DNA of 64,000 nt, from NCBI RefSeq assembly GCF_000341225.1, contig NZ_ANAC01000021.1, positions 1-64,000 of the forward strand. Direction: 5' to 3'. The notes beneath the pieces were generated by a model, which had not been told where the DNA came from, did no database searches, and was given only the letters and a program-made list of their open reading frames with translations. This document shows positions 43,428 to 51,194 of this stretch, one piece after another (position 1 is the stretch's first letter; each line of letters opens with the position of its first letter). Position numbers and translations under genes: made by a program. The DNA is from Nocardiopsis alba DSM 43377 (GTDB lineage Bacteria > Actinomycetota > Actinomycetes > Streptosporangiales > Streptosporangiaceae).

Positions 43428-44351
43428 ATGAGGTTCGGACGACTCGCACGCTCCGCCGCCGTCCTGGCCGCCGTTCCGGTGGCCGTCACCGGTCTGGCCG
43501 TCACCCCGGCCGCCGCCCACGGCACCCTCGGCGACCCGATCAGCCGGATCGCCGCCTGCTACGCCGAAGGCCCCGAGACCCCGCAGTCCGAGATGTGCGT
43601 CCGGCTCGTCGAGGAGAACGGCACCCAGCCTCTCTACGACTGGCACGAGGTCAACCTCGCCAACGCCGACGGACGCCACCGGGAGATCATCCCCGACGGC
43701 CAGCTGTGCAGCGCGGGCCGGGACAAGTACTCGGCCCTGGACAACCCCGGCGACTGGGCGAGCACCGCCGTCACCCCGTTGCCCTCCGGAGCCGACTACA
43801 CCTTCGAGTACACCGCCGCCGTCCCCCACGCCGGCTACATCGAGTACTACGTGACCACCGACGACTGGGACCCGAGCACCCCGCTCACCTGGGACGAGCT
43901 GGAGCCGGAGCCCTTCGCGATCGACGACCAGCCGGTCGCCGAGAACGGCACCTACACGATGACCGCCCGCCTGCCCGAGAAGAGCGGTGAGCACCTGATC
44001 TACACGATCTGGCAGCGCACCGACAGCCCCGAGGCGTTCTACACCTGCTCCGACGTCACCTTCGGAGGCACGAACGCCACCGTGATGCCGGCGGCGCAGA
44101 CCGAGGCCTTCGACGTGGACCTCACGGCCTACGAGGACCTCGACCACGACCACGCCGCGACCACCGCCGACTCCGAGGACGCGGGGACCGCCGACACGGC
44201 CTCCGACGGACACGGCGCCCACGCCGCCGGTGAGGAGGCCCTCGCCTCCACCGGTACCGCCGTCACCGCCCTGTTCGCCACCGCCATCGCGCTGATGGCC
44301 GCGGGGGCCGGCGCGCTGCACCTGTCCCGTAGGCGTCGAGGCCTCGTCTGA
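43428..44351 (+). CDS. AA10 lytic polysaccharide monooxygenase with LAxTG sortase anchor
   Basis: 307 residues; TTGAGGAGAACCCC precedes ATG 43428. Signal peptide cleaved after AAA30, exposing H31, the N-terminal residue of the copper histidine brace; the second ligand is H134 (AAVPHAGYIEYYVT). IWQRTDSPEAFYTCSDV with F204 is the axial-residue segment typical of chitin/cellulose-active AA10 enzymes. Oxidative cleavage of crystalline polysaccharide is the family role. Residues 235-270 form an acidic His-rich linker (EDLDHDHAATTADSED, GHGAHAAG). LASTG at 272-276, a membrane helix and RRRRG at the end match sortase class E sorting signals, so the enzyme should be wall-anchored rather than secreted. 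Confidence 0.92.
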   Translation: MRFGRLARSAAVLAAVPVAVTGLAVTPAAAHGTLGDPISRIAACYAEGPETPQSEMCVRLVEENGTQPLYDWHEVNLANADGRHREIIPDGQLCSAGRDKYSALDNPGDWASTAVTPLPSGADYTFEYTAAVPHAGYIEYYVTTDDWDPSTPLTWDELEPEPFAIDDQPVAENGTYTMTARLPEKSGEHLIYTIWQRTDSPEAFYTCSDVTFGGTNATVMPAAQTEAFDVDLTAYEDLDHDHAATTADSEDAGTADTASDGHGAHAAGEEALASTGTAVTALFATAIALMAAGAGALHLSRRRRGLV

Positions 44352-44671
44352 TCCGAGGCGCTCCCTCGGTGTCGGTCGATCCCGACACCCTCGCGGCCCC
44401 GTTCACGGACTCGTTCCGGAACGGGGCCGCGCTCCGTCCCCCGGAAAACCCGTTGCCCCGGTCTCCGCTCCCCGGCTACCGTCGAACGGTCGGACCACGA
44501 ACATCAGGACAGGTGGGTATGCCCCGGAACGCGCCGAGCGCGCCTCATGACAACACGGTCCTCCGCCCGTCCCGGACCCTCCGGATCGGCTGAACGGAGC
44601 ACCGTCCTCCGTCGAGTCCCGCTCGGCGCTCTTGCTGATGAACCTCTCATCCTTCGGCAAGGAGTCTCCGG
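44352..44671. other. 320-base gap LPMO / RNHCP genes
   Basis: Holds the LPMO terminator and the promoter of the RNHCP pair. GGTGTCGG-N6-CCGACACC (44369-44390) is a further small hairpin. No gene seen. Confidence 0.4.
44393..44430 (+). terminator. Terminator downstream of LPMO
   Basis: GCGGCCCCGTTC with perfect 12-base complement and internal GGA/TCC pairing. Confidence 0.65.
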
Positions 44672-45037
44672 GTGTCCAACACCGACCCCACCTTCGGCAT
44701 CGCCGACACGTCCACCTTCACCTGTCTACGCTGTGGCACCTCCGTCTCCGTCCTCTCCCCGGACGGGGCGGAACGCGACCACTGCCCGAGCTGTCTGACC
44801 GGCCGCCACGTCCACGAACGGCGCTCGGGCGGACGCTCCGACTGCGGTGGCCCCATGGGGCCGATCGCCGTCGTCTCCGATCACGATCGTTGGCGGCTCG
44901 TCCATCGTTGTGCCCACTGTGACGGGCTCTCCGAAGGGGACGTCGCCTCCGACGACAACCGTCTCGTACTCATGCGCATCGCCGTACGGCCACTGGCGGA
45001 ACCGCCGTTCCCGCTCGAACTCCTCGGGGAGGTGTGA
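44672..45037 (+). CDS. RNHCP-domain zinc-ribbon protein (variant RDHCP)
   Basis: 121 residues from GTG 44672 with AAGGAG seven bases upstream. Zn-binding pattern FTCLRCGTSV, ERDHCPSCLTGRHVH, DCGGPMGPIAVV and HRCAHCDG supplies four Cys pairs. The family is defined by the RNHCP box; here Asn is Asp. Function unknown; nucleic-acid contact is plausible for a zinc ribbon. Its stop overlaps the start of a paralogue by four bases. Confidence 0.82.
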   Translation: MSNTDPTFGIADTSTFTCLRCGTSVSVLSPDGAERDHCPSCLTGRHVHERRSGGRSDCGGPMGPIAVVSDHDRWRLVHRCAHCDGLSEGDVASDDNRLVLMRIAVRPLAEPPFPLELLGEV

Positions 45038-45471
45038 GCGTGGGCCGACGTTCCGACCGGGGAGGAAGGCGCCCTCAGCGTCCCAAGACCTCCCTGCGTT
45101 CTCACGGGGATCGGGGCCGTCGTCACGGACCGACCGCGGAGTCCTTCCGCTGTCTGGAGTGCCGACTCGACGTGTCCACACGCGCGCCGGGGACCGCGCA
45201 TCGCAACCACTGTCCGAACTGTCTGACCAGCCGTCATGTGGACGGCCGGCTCCCCGGGGATCGGTCGGCCGGTTGCGGTGGCCGTATGACGGCCGTGGGG
45301 ATGACGGCGCGCTCGGACGGCGAGTGGATGCTGGTCCATCGCTGCGTCTCGTGCGGTGGGCTCGGCACCAACCGGGTCGCCGGGGACGACAACGTCCGGG
45401 CCCTGGTCCGGTTGGCGGTGCGACCGCTGTCCGATCCGGCTCTGACCCGGTCTCTTCTGACGCGTCTGTGA
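45034..45471 (+). CDS. RNHCP-domain zinc-ribbon protein
   Basis: 145 residues from GTG 45034, overlapping the upstream paralogue (GTGA). A basic 35-residue extension (RSDRGGRRPQRPKTSLR) precedes the domain: FRCLECRLDVSTRAPGTAH, RNHCPNCLTSRHVDG, CGGRMTAVGM, HRCVSCGGLG. All zinc-ligand pairs are present. The N-terminal Arg tail, absent from the first copy, could bind nucleic acid (inference). The pair looks like a tandem duplication. Confidence 0.86.
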   Translation: MSVGRRSDRGGRRPQRPKTSLRSHGDRGRRHGPTAESFRCLECRLDVSTRAPGTAHRNHCPNCLTSRHVDGRLPGDRSAGCGGRMTAVGMTARSDGEWMLVHRCVSCGGLGTNRVAGDDNVRALVRLAVRPLSDPALTRSLLTRL

Positions 45472-45477
45472 GATCTC

Positions 45478-45505
45478 GCGGGCCCGCTCCTCGGGGCGGG
45501 CCCGC
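45478..45505 (+). terminator. Terminator downstream of RNHCP pair
   Basis: GCGGGCCCGC-N8-GCGGGCCCGC, 6 bases past the stop. Confidence 0.55.
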
Positions 45506-45693
45506 CCGTCCGCCGAGAGCGCGCGAGCGGGCGGGGATCGCGGCCGTTCGTCGAGGTCCCACGTCCGGGGGGAGGGACGCGCTCACACGCCGACATGACG
45601 TGCGCAACACCGTGAAGGCCGGGTGAGGTGCGATGTGCTCTCGTGCGTCTGGCAGGCTTTAGTCACAGGTTTTCCCAGGAGAGTTGGGTTGCA

Positions 45694-47082
45694 ATGAGTG
45701 AGTTCCGTATCGAGCACGATTCGATGGGTGAGGTCAAGGTCCCGGCGTCGGCCAAGTGGCGGGCCCAGACCCAGCGTGCCGTCGAGAACTTCCCGATCTC
45801 GGGCCAGGGGCTGGAGAACGCCCACATCGCCGCCCTCGGCCAGATCAAGGCCGCCGCGGCCAAGGTCAACGCCGAACTCGGCGTGATCTCCGACGAGCTC
45901 GGCGAGGCCGTGCGCGAGGCCGCCCTCGAGGTGGCCGAAGGCAAGTGGAACGACGAGTTCCCGATCGACGTCTTCCAGACCGGTTCGGGCACCTCCAGCA
46001 ACATGAACACCAACGAGGTCGTGGCCACGGTCGCCAAGGAGCGCACCGGCCTGGACGTTCACCCGAACGACCACGTCAACGCCTCCCAGTCGTCCAACGA
46101 CGTGTTCCCGTCCTCCATCCACATCGCCGCCACCTCGGCCGTGCAGAACGAGCTGATCCCGGCGCTGCGGCACCTGGAGGGGGAACTCACCCGCAAGTCG
46201 GTCGAGTTCGCCTCCATCGTCAAGAGCGGCCGCACGCACCTGATGGACGCCACCCCGGTCACCCTGGGTCAGGAGTTCGCCGGGTTCGCCGCCCAGGTCC
46301 GCTACGGTGTCGAGCGTCTCGAGGCCGTCCTGCCGCGCGTGGCCGAGCTGCCCCTCGGCGGTACCGCCGTCGGCACCGGCATCAACACCCCTGAGGGCTT
46401 CTCCGCCCGGGTCATCGCCGAGATCGCCGCCAACACCGGCCTGCCGCTGACCGAGGCCCGCGACCACTTCGAGGCGCAGGGCGCCCGCGACGGTCTGGTC
46501 GAGCTCTCCGGTCAGCTCCGGACCATCGCCGTCGGCTTCTGCAAGATCGCCAACGACATCCGCTGGATGGGCTCGGGCCCGACCACCGGCCTGTCCGAGA
46601 TCTTCCTGCCCGACCTACAGCCGGGCTCCTCGATCATGCCGGGCAAGGTCAACCCGGTGCTGTGCGAGGCCATGCTCCAGGTCTCCTCCCAGGTCGTCGG
46701 CAACGACGCCGCGGTGGCCTTCGGCGGTGCCTCGGGCAACTTCGAGCTCAACGTCCAGCTGCCGATGATCGCCCGCAACGTGCTGGAGTCGATCCGTCTG
46801 CTGGCCAACGTCTCGACGGTCTTCGCCGACCGCTGTGTGTCGGGGATCGTGGCCAACGAGGAGCAGTGCCGCGTCTACGCGGAGTCCTCCCCGTCCATCG
46901 TCACCCCGCTCAACCGCTACATCGGCTACGAGGAGGCGGCCAAGGTCGCCAAGCAGTCGCTGGCCGAGAAGAAGACCATCCGCGAGGTGGTCGTCGAGCG
47001 TGGTTACATCGAGGACGGCAAGCTCACCGAGGAGCAGCTCGACGCCGCCCTCGACGTCCTGAAGATGACCAACTCCCGGTAG
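45694..47082 (+). CDS. fumC: Class II fumarate hydratase
   Basis: 462 residues from ATG 45694 (AGGAGAG about 12 bases upstream). [31 protein letters not shown] and the superfamily signature [11 protein letters not shown] are intact. FumC is the iron-independent, tetrameric TCA-cycle enzyme converting fumarate to malate. Length is normal. Terminator follows at 47103. Confidence 0.97.
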   Translation: MSEFRIEHDSMGEVKVPASAKWRAQTQRAVENFPISGQGLENAHIAALGQIKAAAAKVNAELGVISDELGEAVREAALEVAEGKWNDEFPIDVFQTGSGTSSNMNTNEVVATVAKERTGLDVHPNDHVNASQSSNDVFPSSIHIAATSAVQNELIPALRHLEGELTRKSVEFASIVKSGRTHLMDATPVTLGQEFAGFAAQVRYGVERLEAVLPRVAELPLGGTAVGTGINTPEGFSARVIAEIAANTGLPLTEARDHFEAQGARDGLVELSGQLRTIAVGFCKIANDIRWMGSGPTTGLSEIFLPDLQPGSSIMPGKVNPVLCEAMLQVSSQVVGNDAAVAFGGASGNFELNVQLPMIARNVLESIRLLANVSTVFADRCVSGIVANEEQCRVYAESSPSIVTPLNRYIGYEEAAKVAKQSLAEKKTIREVVVERGYIEDGKLTEEQLDAALDVLKMTNSR

Positions 47083-47102
47083 GCCGTCCACGGACTCCTC
47101 TT

Positions 47103-47130
47103 GGGGCGCCCCGCGCACGCGGGGTGCCCC
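47103..47130 (+). terminator. Terminator downstream of fumC
   Basis: GGGGCGCCCCGC-GCAC-GCGGGGTGCCCC, one G-T pair. Confidence 0.65.
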
Positions 47131-47246
47131 CTGCTGTGTACCGGTTCGGTTCCGTCCTCTTGTCCGCGGGAACCTTTCGCCGGTCGGGCACATCGGACAT
47201 CCTTGCCAGAACACCCAGCACAGAGCCCGCTTCGAGAGGGCGACAG

Positions 47247-49001
47247 ATGTCGAGTTACAGCGAACGCCCCATCGCCGACCGTTACGTGCTCCGCCGAGAG
47301 CTCGGACGCGGTGGCATGGGCATTGTCTGGGAGGCGCACGACACCGCCCTTGACCGCGTCGTGGCGATCAAACAGGTGCTCCTCCCCGGCCACTTCACCG
47401 ACGCCGAGCGCGACGACGCGCACGCTCGTGTGCGTCGAGAGGCCCGCTCCGCGGCGCGGGTCTCCCACCCCACGGTCATCACCATCCACGACGTCTTCGA
47501 CTACGAGAACAACCCCTGGGTCGTGATGGAGCTCGTGGAGGGCGGTTCCCTCCAGGACCTGTTGGCCCGAGAGGGCACGCTCCCCCCGGAACGGGTCGCC
47601 GACATCGCCGAGTCCCTGTTGAAGGCGGTGCGAGCGGCGAACAACGCGGGCGTCCTGCACCGTGACATCAAGCCCGGCAACATCATGATGTCCTCCGATG
47701 GCAGGGTCATCCTCACCGACTTCGGCATCGCCACGATCGAGGGCGGGCCGAGCATCACGCGGACCGGCGCCCTGATCGGTTCCCCCGAGTACATGCCCCC
47801 CGAGCGCCTGGAGGGCGGACCGGCCGAACACCGGGGCGACCTGTGGAGCATCGGTGTGACCCTGTACTCGGCGGTGGAGGGATCGTCCCCCTTCCACCGG
47901 GACTCCATCACGGCGGCGATCGCCGCGGTGATCTCCGCCCCGCTGCCCCCGATGACGAGGGCCGGATGGCTGGAGCCGGTGATCTCGGGTCTGCTGGAAC
48001 GCGACCCCGACCGCAGACTCACCGTGGAGCGGGCGCTGGAGCTGCTCGAGCGGTGCCGTGCCGGTGGCGGGTCCAGTGGGCCGACCGGCGCCATGGCGGC
48101 CGGGGGTTTCGGTCATGTCGAATCCCCCACGCCCCATCCCTCTCTCCATGCCCCCAGCGGCGGCCACCCCGGTGGCGCCGGATACTACGCCCAGGGCCCC
48201 TACCCCGGAGCCGGCGGCGCGGGTCACATGGGCGGCCCTCCCCCGGTCGGCCACCGTTCCGCGGGCCACCCCTCCGGTCCGGTCCCGAGGCGTCGCTCCT
48301 CCAAGGGTCCGTTGATCGCCCTGCTCTCCATCGCCGCCGCGGCCCTGCTGATGGTGATGGGTCTCGGTGTCATCGGAGTGCTCGTCGGGGGCGAAGAGGC
48401 CGGTGGCGACCTCTCCGCGGAGGACACCATCGCTCCCCGGGAGCGTGACGGCGGTGGTGAGCAGGACGCGCCCATCGAGATCGAGGGGACCCCGCCCCAG
48501 TACGACGACGACGATCTCCAGCCCTACACCTCCGACTGGTTCTCGATCTCCTACCCCGGCGGGTGGACGGTCACCAACGAGGCGATCGACGAGCCCTTCG
48601 CGACCTTCGTCGCCCCGGGCATGGAGCACCAGATCACGGTGGAGGGCTGGGAGGAGACGGAGTTCACCGGGACCGGCGCCGAATTCCTGGACCAGAGCCG
48701 CGCCGGCACCGACATCGACGGTGAACAGACCCGGGACTACGAGGTCCTCGACACCGAGGACTTCGACCGGGAGGACTTCTCCGACGGCCTGGCCGGGCTG
48801 GACGTGGCCTACGTCGAGGCCGACCTGGTGAACGACACCTGGAACGATCCCGAACGCCGTTTCTGGGCCTACGCGGCCGTCGAGGAGCGTGGAGACCACC
48901 GGATGTTCTACCTCGTCACGGTCAATGTGCCGCGTTCCGAGGAGGGGGACTTCGACAACATCCCCGAGGACATCATCGAGACCTTCTCCCCGGTCCGCTG
49001 A
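47247..49001 (+). CDS. Membrane Ser/Thr protein kinase with extracellular beta domain
   Basis: 584 residues from ATG 47247 (GAGAGGG upstream). Kinase domain at 12-265: glycine loop GRGGMGIVW, VVAIKQVLL, HRDIKPGNIMM, LTDFGIA and GSPEYMPPERL, all catalytic residues present. Residues 275-350 are Gly/Pro/His-rich. One membrane helix about 355-378 (LIALLSIAAAALLMVMGLGV). The external part (380-584) is acidic, then a domain starting DWFSISYPGGWTV and ending PEDIIETFSPV, similar in outline to PsbP/DUF-like lipid or protein-binding folds seen on actinobacterial kinases. Kinase core is closely similar to the one at 5940. Confidence 0.93.
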   Translation: MSSYSERPIADRYVLRRELGRGGMGIVWEAHDTALDRVVAIKQVLLPGHFTDAERDDAHARVRREARSAARVSHPTVITIHDVFDYENNPWVVMELVEGGSLQDLLAREGTLPPERVADIAESLLKAVRAANNAGVLHRDIKPGNIMMSSDGRVILTDFGIATIEGGPSITRTGALIGSPEYMPPERLEGGPAEHRGDLWSIGVTLYSAVEGSSPFHRDSITAAIAAVISAPLPPMTRAGWLEPVISGLLERDPDRRLTVERALELLERCRAGGGSSGPTGAMAAGGFGHVESPTPHPSLHAPSGGHPGGAGYYAQGPYPGAGGAGHMGGPPPVGHRSAGHPSGPVPRRRSSKGPLIALLSIAAAALLMVMGLGVIGVLVGGEEAGGDLSAEDTIAPRERDGGGEQDAPIEIEGTPPQYDDDDLQPYTSDWFSISYPGGWTVTNEAIDEPFATFVAPGMEHQITVEGWEETEFTGTGAEFLDQSRAGTDIDGEQTRDYEVLDTEDFDREDFSDGLAGLDVAYVEADLVNDTWNDPERRFWAYAAVEERGDHRMFYLVTVNVPRSEEGDFDNIPEDIIETFSPVR

Positions 49002-49017
49002 CCTTCCCTCGAACGGG

Positions 49018-49056
49018 GAACGGCCCCGTGCGGAGTGATTCCGCACGGGGCCGTTC
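49018..49056 (+). terminator. Terminator downstream of kinase gene
   Basis: 17-base perfect arms (GAACGGCCCCGTGCGGA and complement) with a 5-base loop. Confidence 0.75.
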
Positions 49057-49333
49057 GTGTTCGGTCCTCCTACGAGGATCCGGGGGTCGTGACCGGTACT
49101 AGGGAGTGTTTTCTGGGTGCTTTCGTTCGGCATCGGCGGAGCCGATCCGTGGCGAGCGGCAGCCGGGCGATCTCTCGCCAGACGACGAGCGAAGGTGCCC
49201 CTACTGTGCCCTGCTACGCAGGCTCCGCAGGATCGCACAGCGGGGGCCCGCCCGGGTTCGGCTGTCCGAGCGACGTCGGCGCCGCGAGAGGAAGCCCGGC
49301 CACGCGAGCGCGGAATGATCCAAAAAACACGAC
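49057..49333. other. 277-base gap downstream of convergent genes
   Basis: No gene or clear hairpin seen. A weak GC-rich self-complementary patch (49130-49150, GGCATCGGCGGAGCCGATCC) is present. Confidence 0.3.
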
Positions 49334-50020
49334 CTAGTACCAGCCGACGGACTGGGAGTGGGCCCAGGCGTCACAGGGGGTGCCGTAGCGCCCCTTGATG
49401 TAGTCGATGCCCCAGGCGATCTGCGTGGCGGGGTTGGTCTGCCAGTCGGAGCCGTGCGTGGCCATCTTGCTGCCGGGAAGCGACTGCGGGATGCCGTAGG
49501 CACCGGAGCTCGGGTTCTGGGCCGAGGGGTTCCAGTTGCTCTCCTTCTCCCACAGCGGCTCGAGGCAGCCGGAGAACTGGTCCTCGCCCCAACCCTGATC
49601 GAGCACCATCTGCAACGCGATGCCCTTGGGGTCGCCGCTGGGCGGGGGCGTGGTGGACCCTCCGTCCTCGTCGGACTCCTCCTCTTCCTCCTCCTCTTCC
49701 TCCTGGATCGAGCTTCCGGTGGCGGAGGTGCTGAGCACCCCTCCACCTCGAGCCGAGTCACGCTGATCCTGGGCCTGGGCGCGCAGGTCCGCGAGCTCGT
49801 CCTCGCTCAACTCCTCGGAGGCGAAGAAATCTTCGTCACCGTCTCGGATCTCCGTGTCGGTGGCGGGTTCCTCGGACGTGGGGACGGTGGCCGCGTTGGT
49901 GGCGGCGTCCGGGTCCAGACCGTCGTCCGCGAAGGCGGAGACGGCGAACGTCGCGCCGGCGACCAGGGTCGCCGCACCGACCACTGCGGTACTGCGCAGC
50001 GACATACGGTTGAGTAGCAC
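49334..50020 (-). CDS. Secreted transglycosylase-like protein (copy 2)
   Basis: 228 residues from GTG 50020, preceded by GGGAAAGGC; ATG 50005 is an alternative. Signal peptide with STAVVGAATLVAGATFAVSA and cleavage near AFA. A Glu run of nine (residues about 85-100) and Asp-rich spacer lead to the C-terminal domain: CLEPLWEKESNWNPSAQNP, SGAYGIPQSLPG, WGIDYIKGRYGTPCDAW, ending QSVGWY. This is the lysozyme-like/SLT fold of aggregation-promoting-factor and Rpf-like proteins, E in EKESNW being the expected catalytic acid. Peptidoglycan cleavage in the envelope is expected. Second gene of a pair, 43 bases behind its paralogue. Confidence 0.85.
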   Translation of the reverse strand: MLLNRMSLRSTAVVGAATLVAGATFAVSAFADDGLDPDAATNAATVPTSEEPATDTEIRDGDEDFFASEELSEDELADLRAQAQDQRDSARGGGVLSTSATGSSIQEEEEEEEEESDEDGGSTTPPPSGDPKGIALQMVLDQGWGEDQFSGCLEPLWEKESNWNPSAQNPSSGAYGIPQSLPGSKMATHGSDWQTNPATQIAWGIDYIKGRYGTPCDAWAHSQSVGWY

Positions 50021-50063
50021 GTTTGCCTTTCCCAAAAGGGGGTTTAGGGCAGGGAAAAACCTA

Positions 50064-50789
50064 TTAATACCAGCCGACGGACTGCGAGTGTGACCAAGCA
50101 CCGCAAGGGGTCCCATAACGCCCCTTGATGTAGTCGATGCCCCAGGCGATCTGCGTGGCCGGATTGGTCTGCCAATCAGAGCCGTGGGAGGCCATCTTGC
50201 TGCCGGGAAGCGACTGCGGGATGCCGTAGGCACCGGAGCTCGGGTTCTGGGCCGAGGCGTTCCAGTTGCTCTCCTTCTCCCACAGCGGTTCCAGGCATCC
50301 GTAGAACTGGTCGGAGTCCCACCCCTGGTCGAGCACCATCTGCAACGCGATCTCCTTCGCGGAGCCGGAGGGGGCCGAACCGCCCGAGGAGGAACCGGAG
50401 GGAGCCGACGAGGCGGTGGAGGTGCTCTCGGCGGGCTCGGGATCCGGTTCCGGGTCGGGCTCGGGTTCCGGCTCGGCGATCCCGCTCCCCGTTCCGCTTC
50501 CCGACGACGCCGCGGCCGCGACCGCCGCGCCGGAGCGCTCCCTGGCCTCCTCACGCCGGTCCTCGCGGTCCCGCTCGTCCTGTGGAGAGGGGCTCGCGAA
50601 GAAGTCGTCCGAGAGGTCCACCGCCTCGGGGCTTTGGAGATCCGGGAGGGCCGCCGTGGAGGCCGCCCTCTCCGGGTCGAGACCGTCGTCGGTCTGCGCG
50701 AAGGCGGAGACCGTGAACATGCCGCCCGCGACCAGCGCGGCGGCACCGACGGCGCTCATCTGGCGCCAGGAGATGCGGTTGAGTAGCAA
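50064..50789 (-). CDS. Secreted transglycosylase-like protein (copy 1, TTG start)
   Basis: 241 residues from TTG 50789, chosen because its first codons (TTG CTA CTC AAC CGC) align with GTG CTA CTC AAC CGT of the downstream paralogue and AAAGGG sits five bases upstream. Signal peptide SAVGAAALVAGGMFTVSAF. Linker is Glu/Pro/Asp repeats (EPEPEPDPEPDPEP). C-terminal domain nearly identical to that of copy 2 (CLEPLWEKESNWNASAQNP, GAYGIPQSLPG, ending GWY), so recent tandem duplication or gene conversion of the domain. Leader of about 290 bases upstream contains a palindrome at 50982-51010. Confidence 0.84.
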   Translation of the reverse strand: MLLNRISWRQMSAVGAAALVAGGMFTVSAFAQTDDGLDPERAASTAALPDLQSPEAVDLSDDFFASPSPQDERDREDRREEARERSGAAVAAAASSGSGTGSGIAEPEPEPDPEPDPEPAESTSTASSAPSGSSSGGSAPSGSAKEIALQMVLDQGWDSDQFYGCLEPLWEKESNWNASAQNPSSGAYGIPQSLPGSKMASHGSDWQTNPATQIAWGIDYIKGRYGTPCGAWSHSQSVGWY

Positions 50790-51194
50790 GATCGCCCTTT
50801 CACGTTGACACACGCGTGTCCCGCTCGGGGAATGCGCGTGGTGTGGGTCGCCGCGTCGGACCGCGTGGCCCTCGACGACCTGCCGTGGAGGGGACGGTTT
50901 CGACCGTTCGACCGACCACGGGGTGGGGCACCCACACGGGAGGGGGTTGCTCGGTGCAGCGCATTCAGCCTGCACCATCGTCACGGTAAAGTAACGCCGT
51001 TTTTACCGTGTCCTGAATCACATCACGGAATGTACGGTTATTTCACCGCTCTGACCTGCGAAGAGACACGAAGGGTCAAGGGGTGATCATGTCCGGACAG
51101 GTCTGTGTCACGTCTCTCCCCCCGGAGTGACCCCGGGCCGCGTCCGCCGTCTGAGTACCCGTACGGATGTGCCCGCACGGGCGGGACGCCCAGG
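50790..51194. other. 405-base divergent region of transglycosylase pair / membrane protein
   Basis: Lower-GC part at 50980-51060. Contains the inverted repeat at 50982-51010. In Streptomyces related genes are preceded by a c-di-AMP riboswitch, but I could not match its conserved boxes here. Confidence 0.4.
50982..51010. promoter_or_regulatory. Inverted repeat CACGGTAAA/TTTACCGTG
   Basis: Perfect 9-base arms with an 11-base spacer that itself contains AAC-GCC-GTT pairing. No matching site was found elsewhere in the window. May be an operator or a hairpin in the leader of the transglycosylase operon (about 195 bases before its start). Confidence 0.45.

Noticed and set aside
49057-49333. tRNA or small RNA gene in the region before the transglycosylase pair
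   Set aside because: No cloverleaf arms or GGTTCGA-type T loop could be assembled by eye.
50790-51080. c-di-AMP (ydaO/yuaA) riboswitch upstream of the transglycosylase operon
   Set aside because: Expected from Streptomyces homologues, but the GGGGACCC...GGGGUGAA type boxes were not seen in the leader; needs a covariance-model scan.
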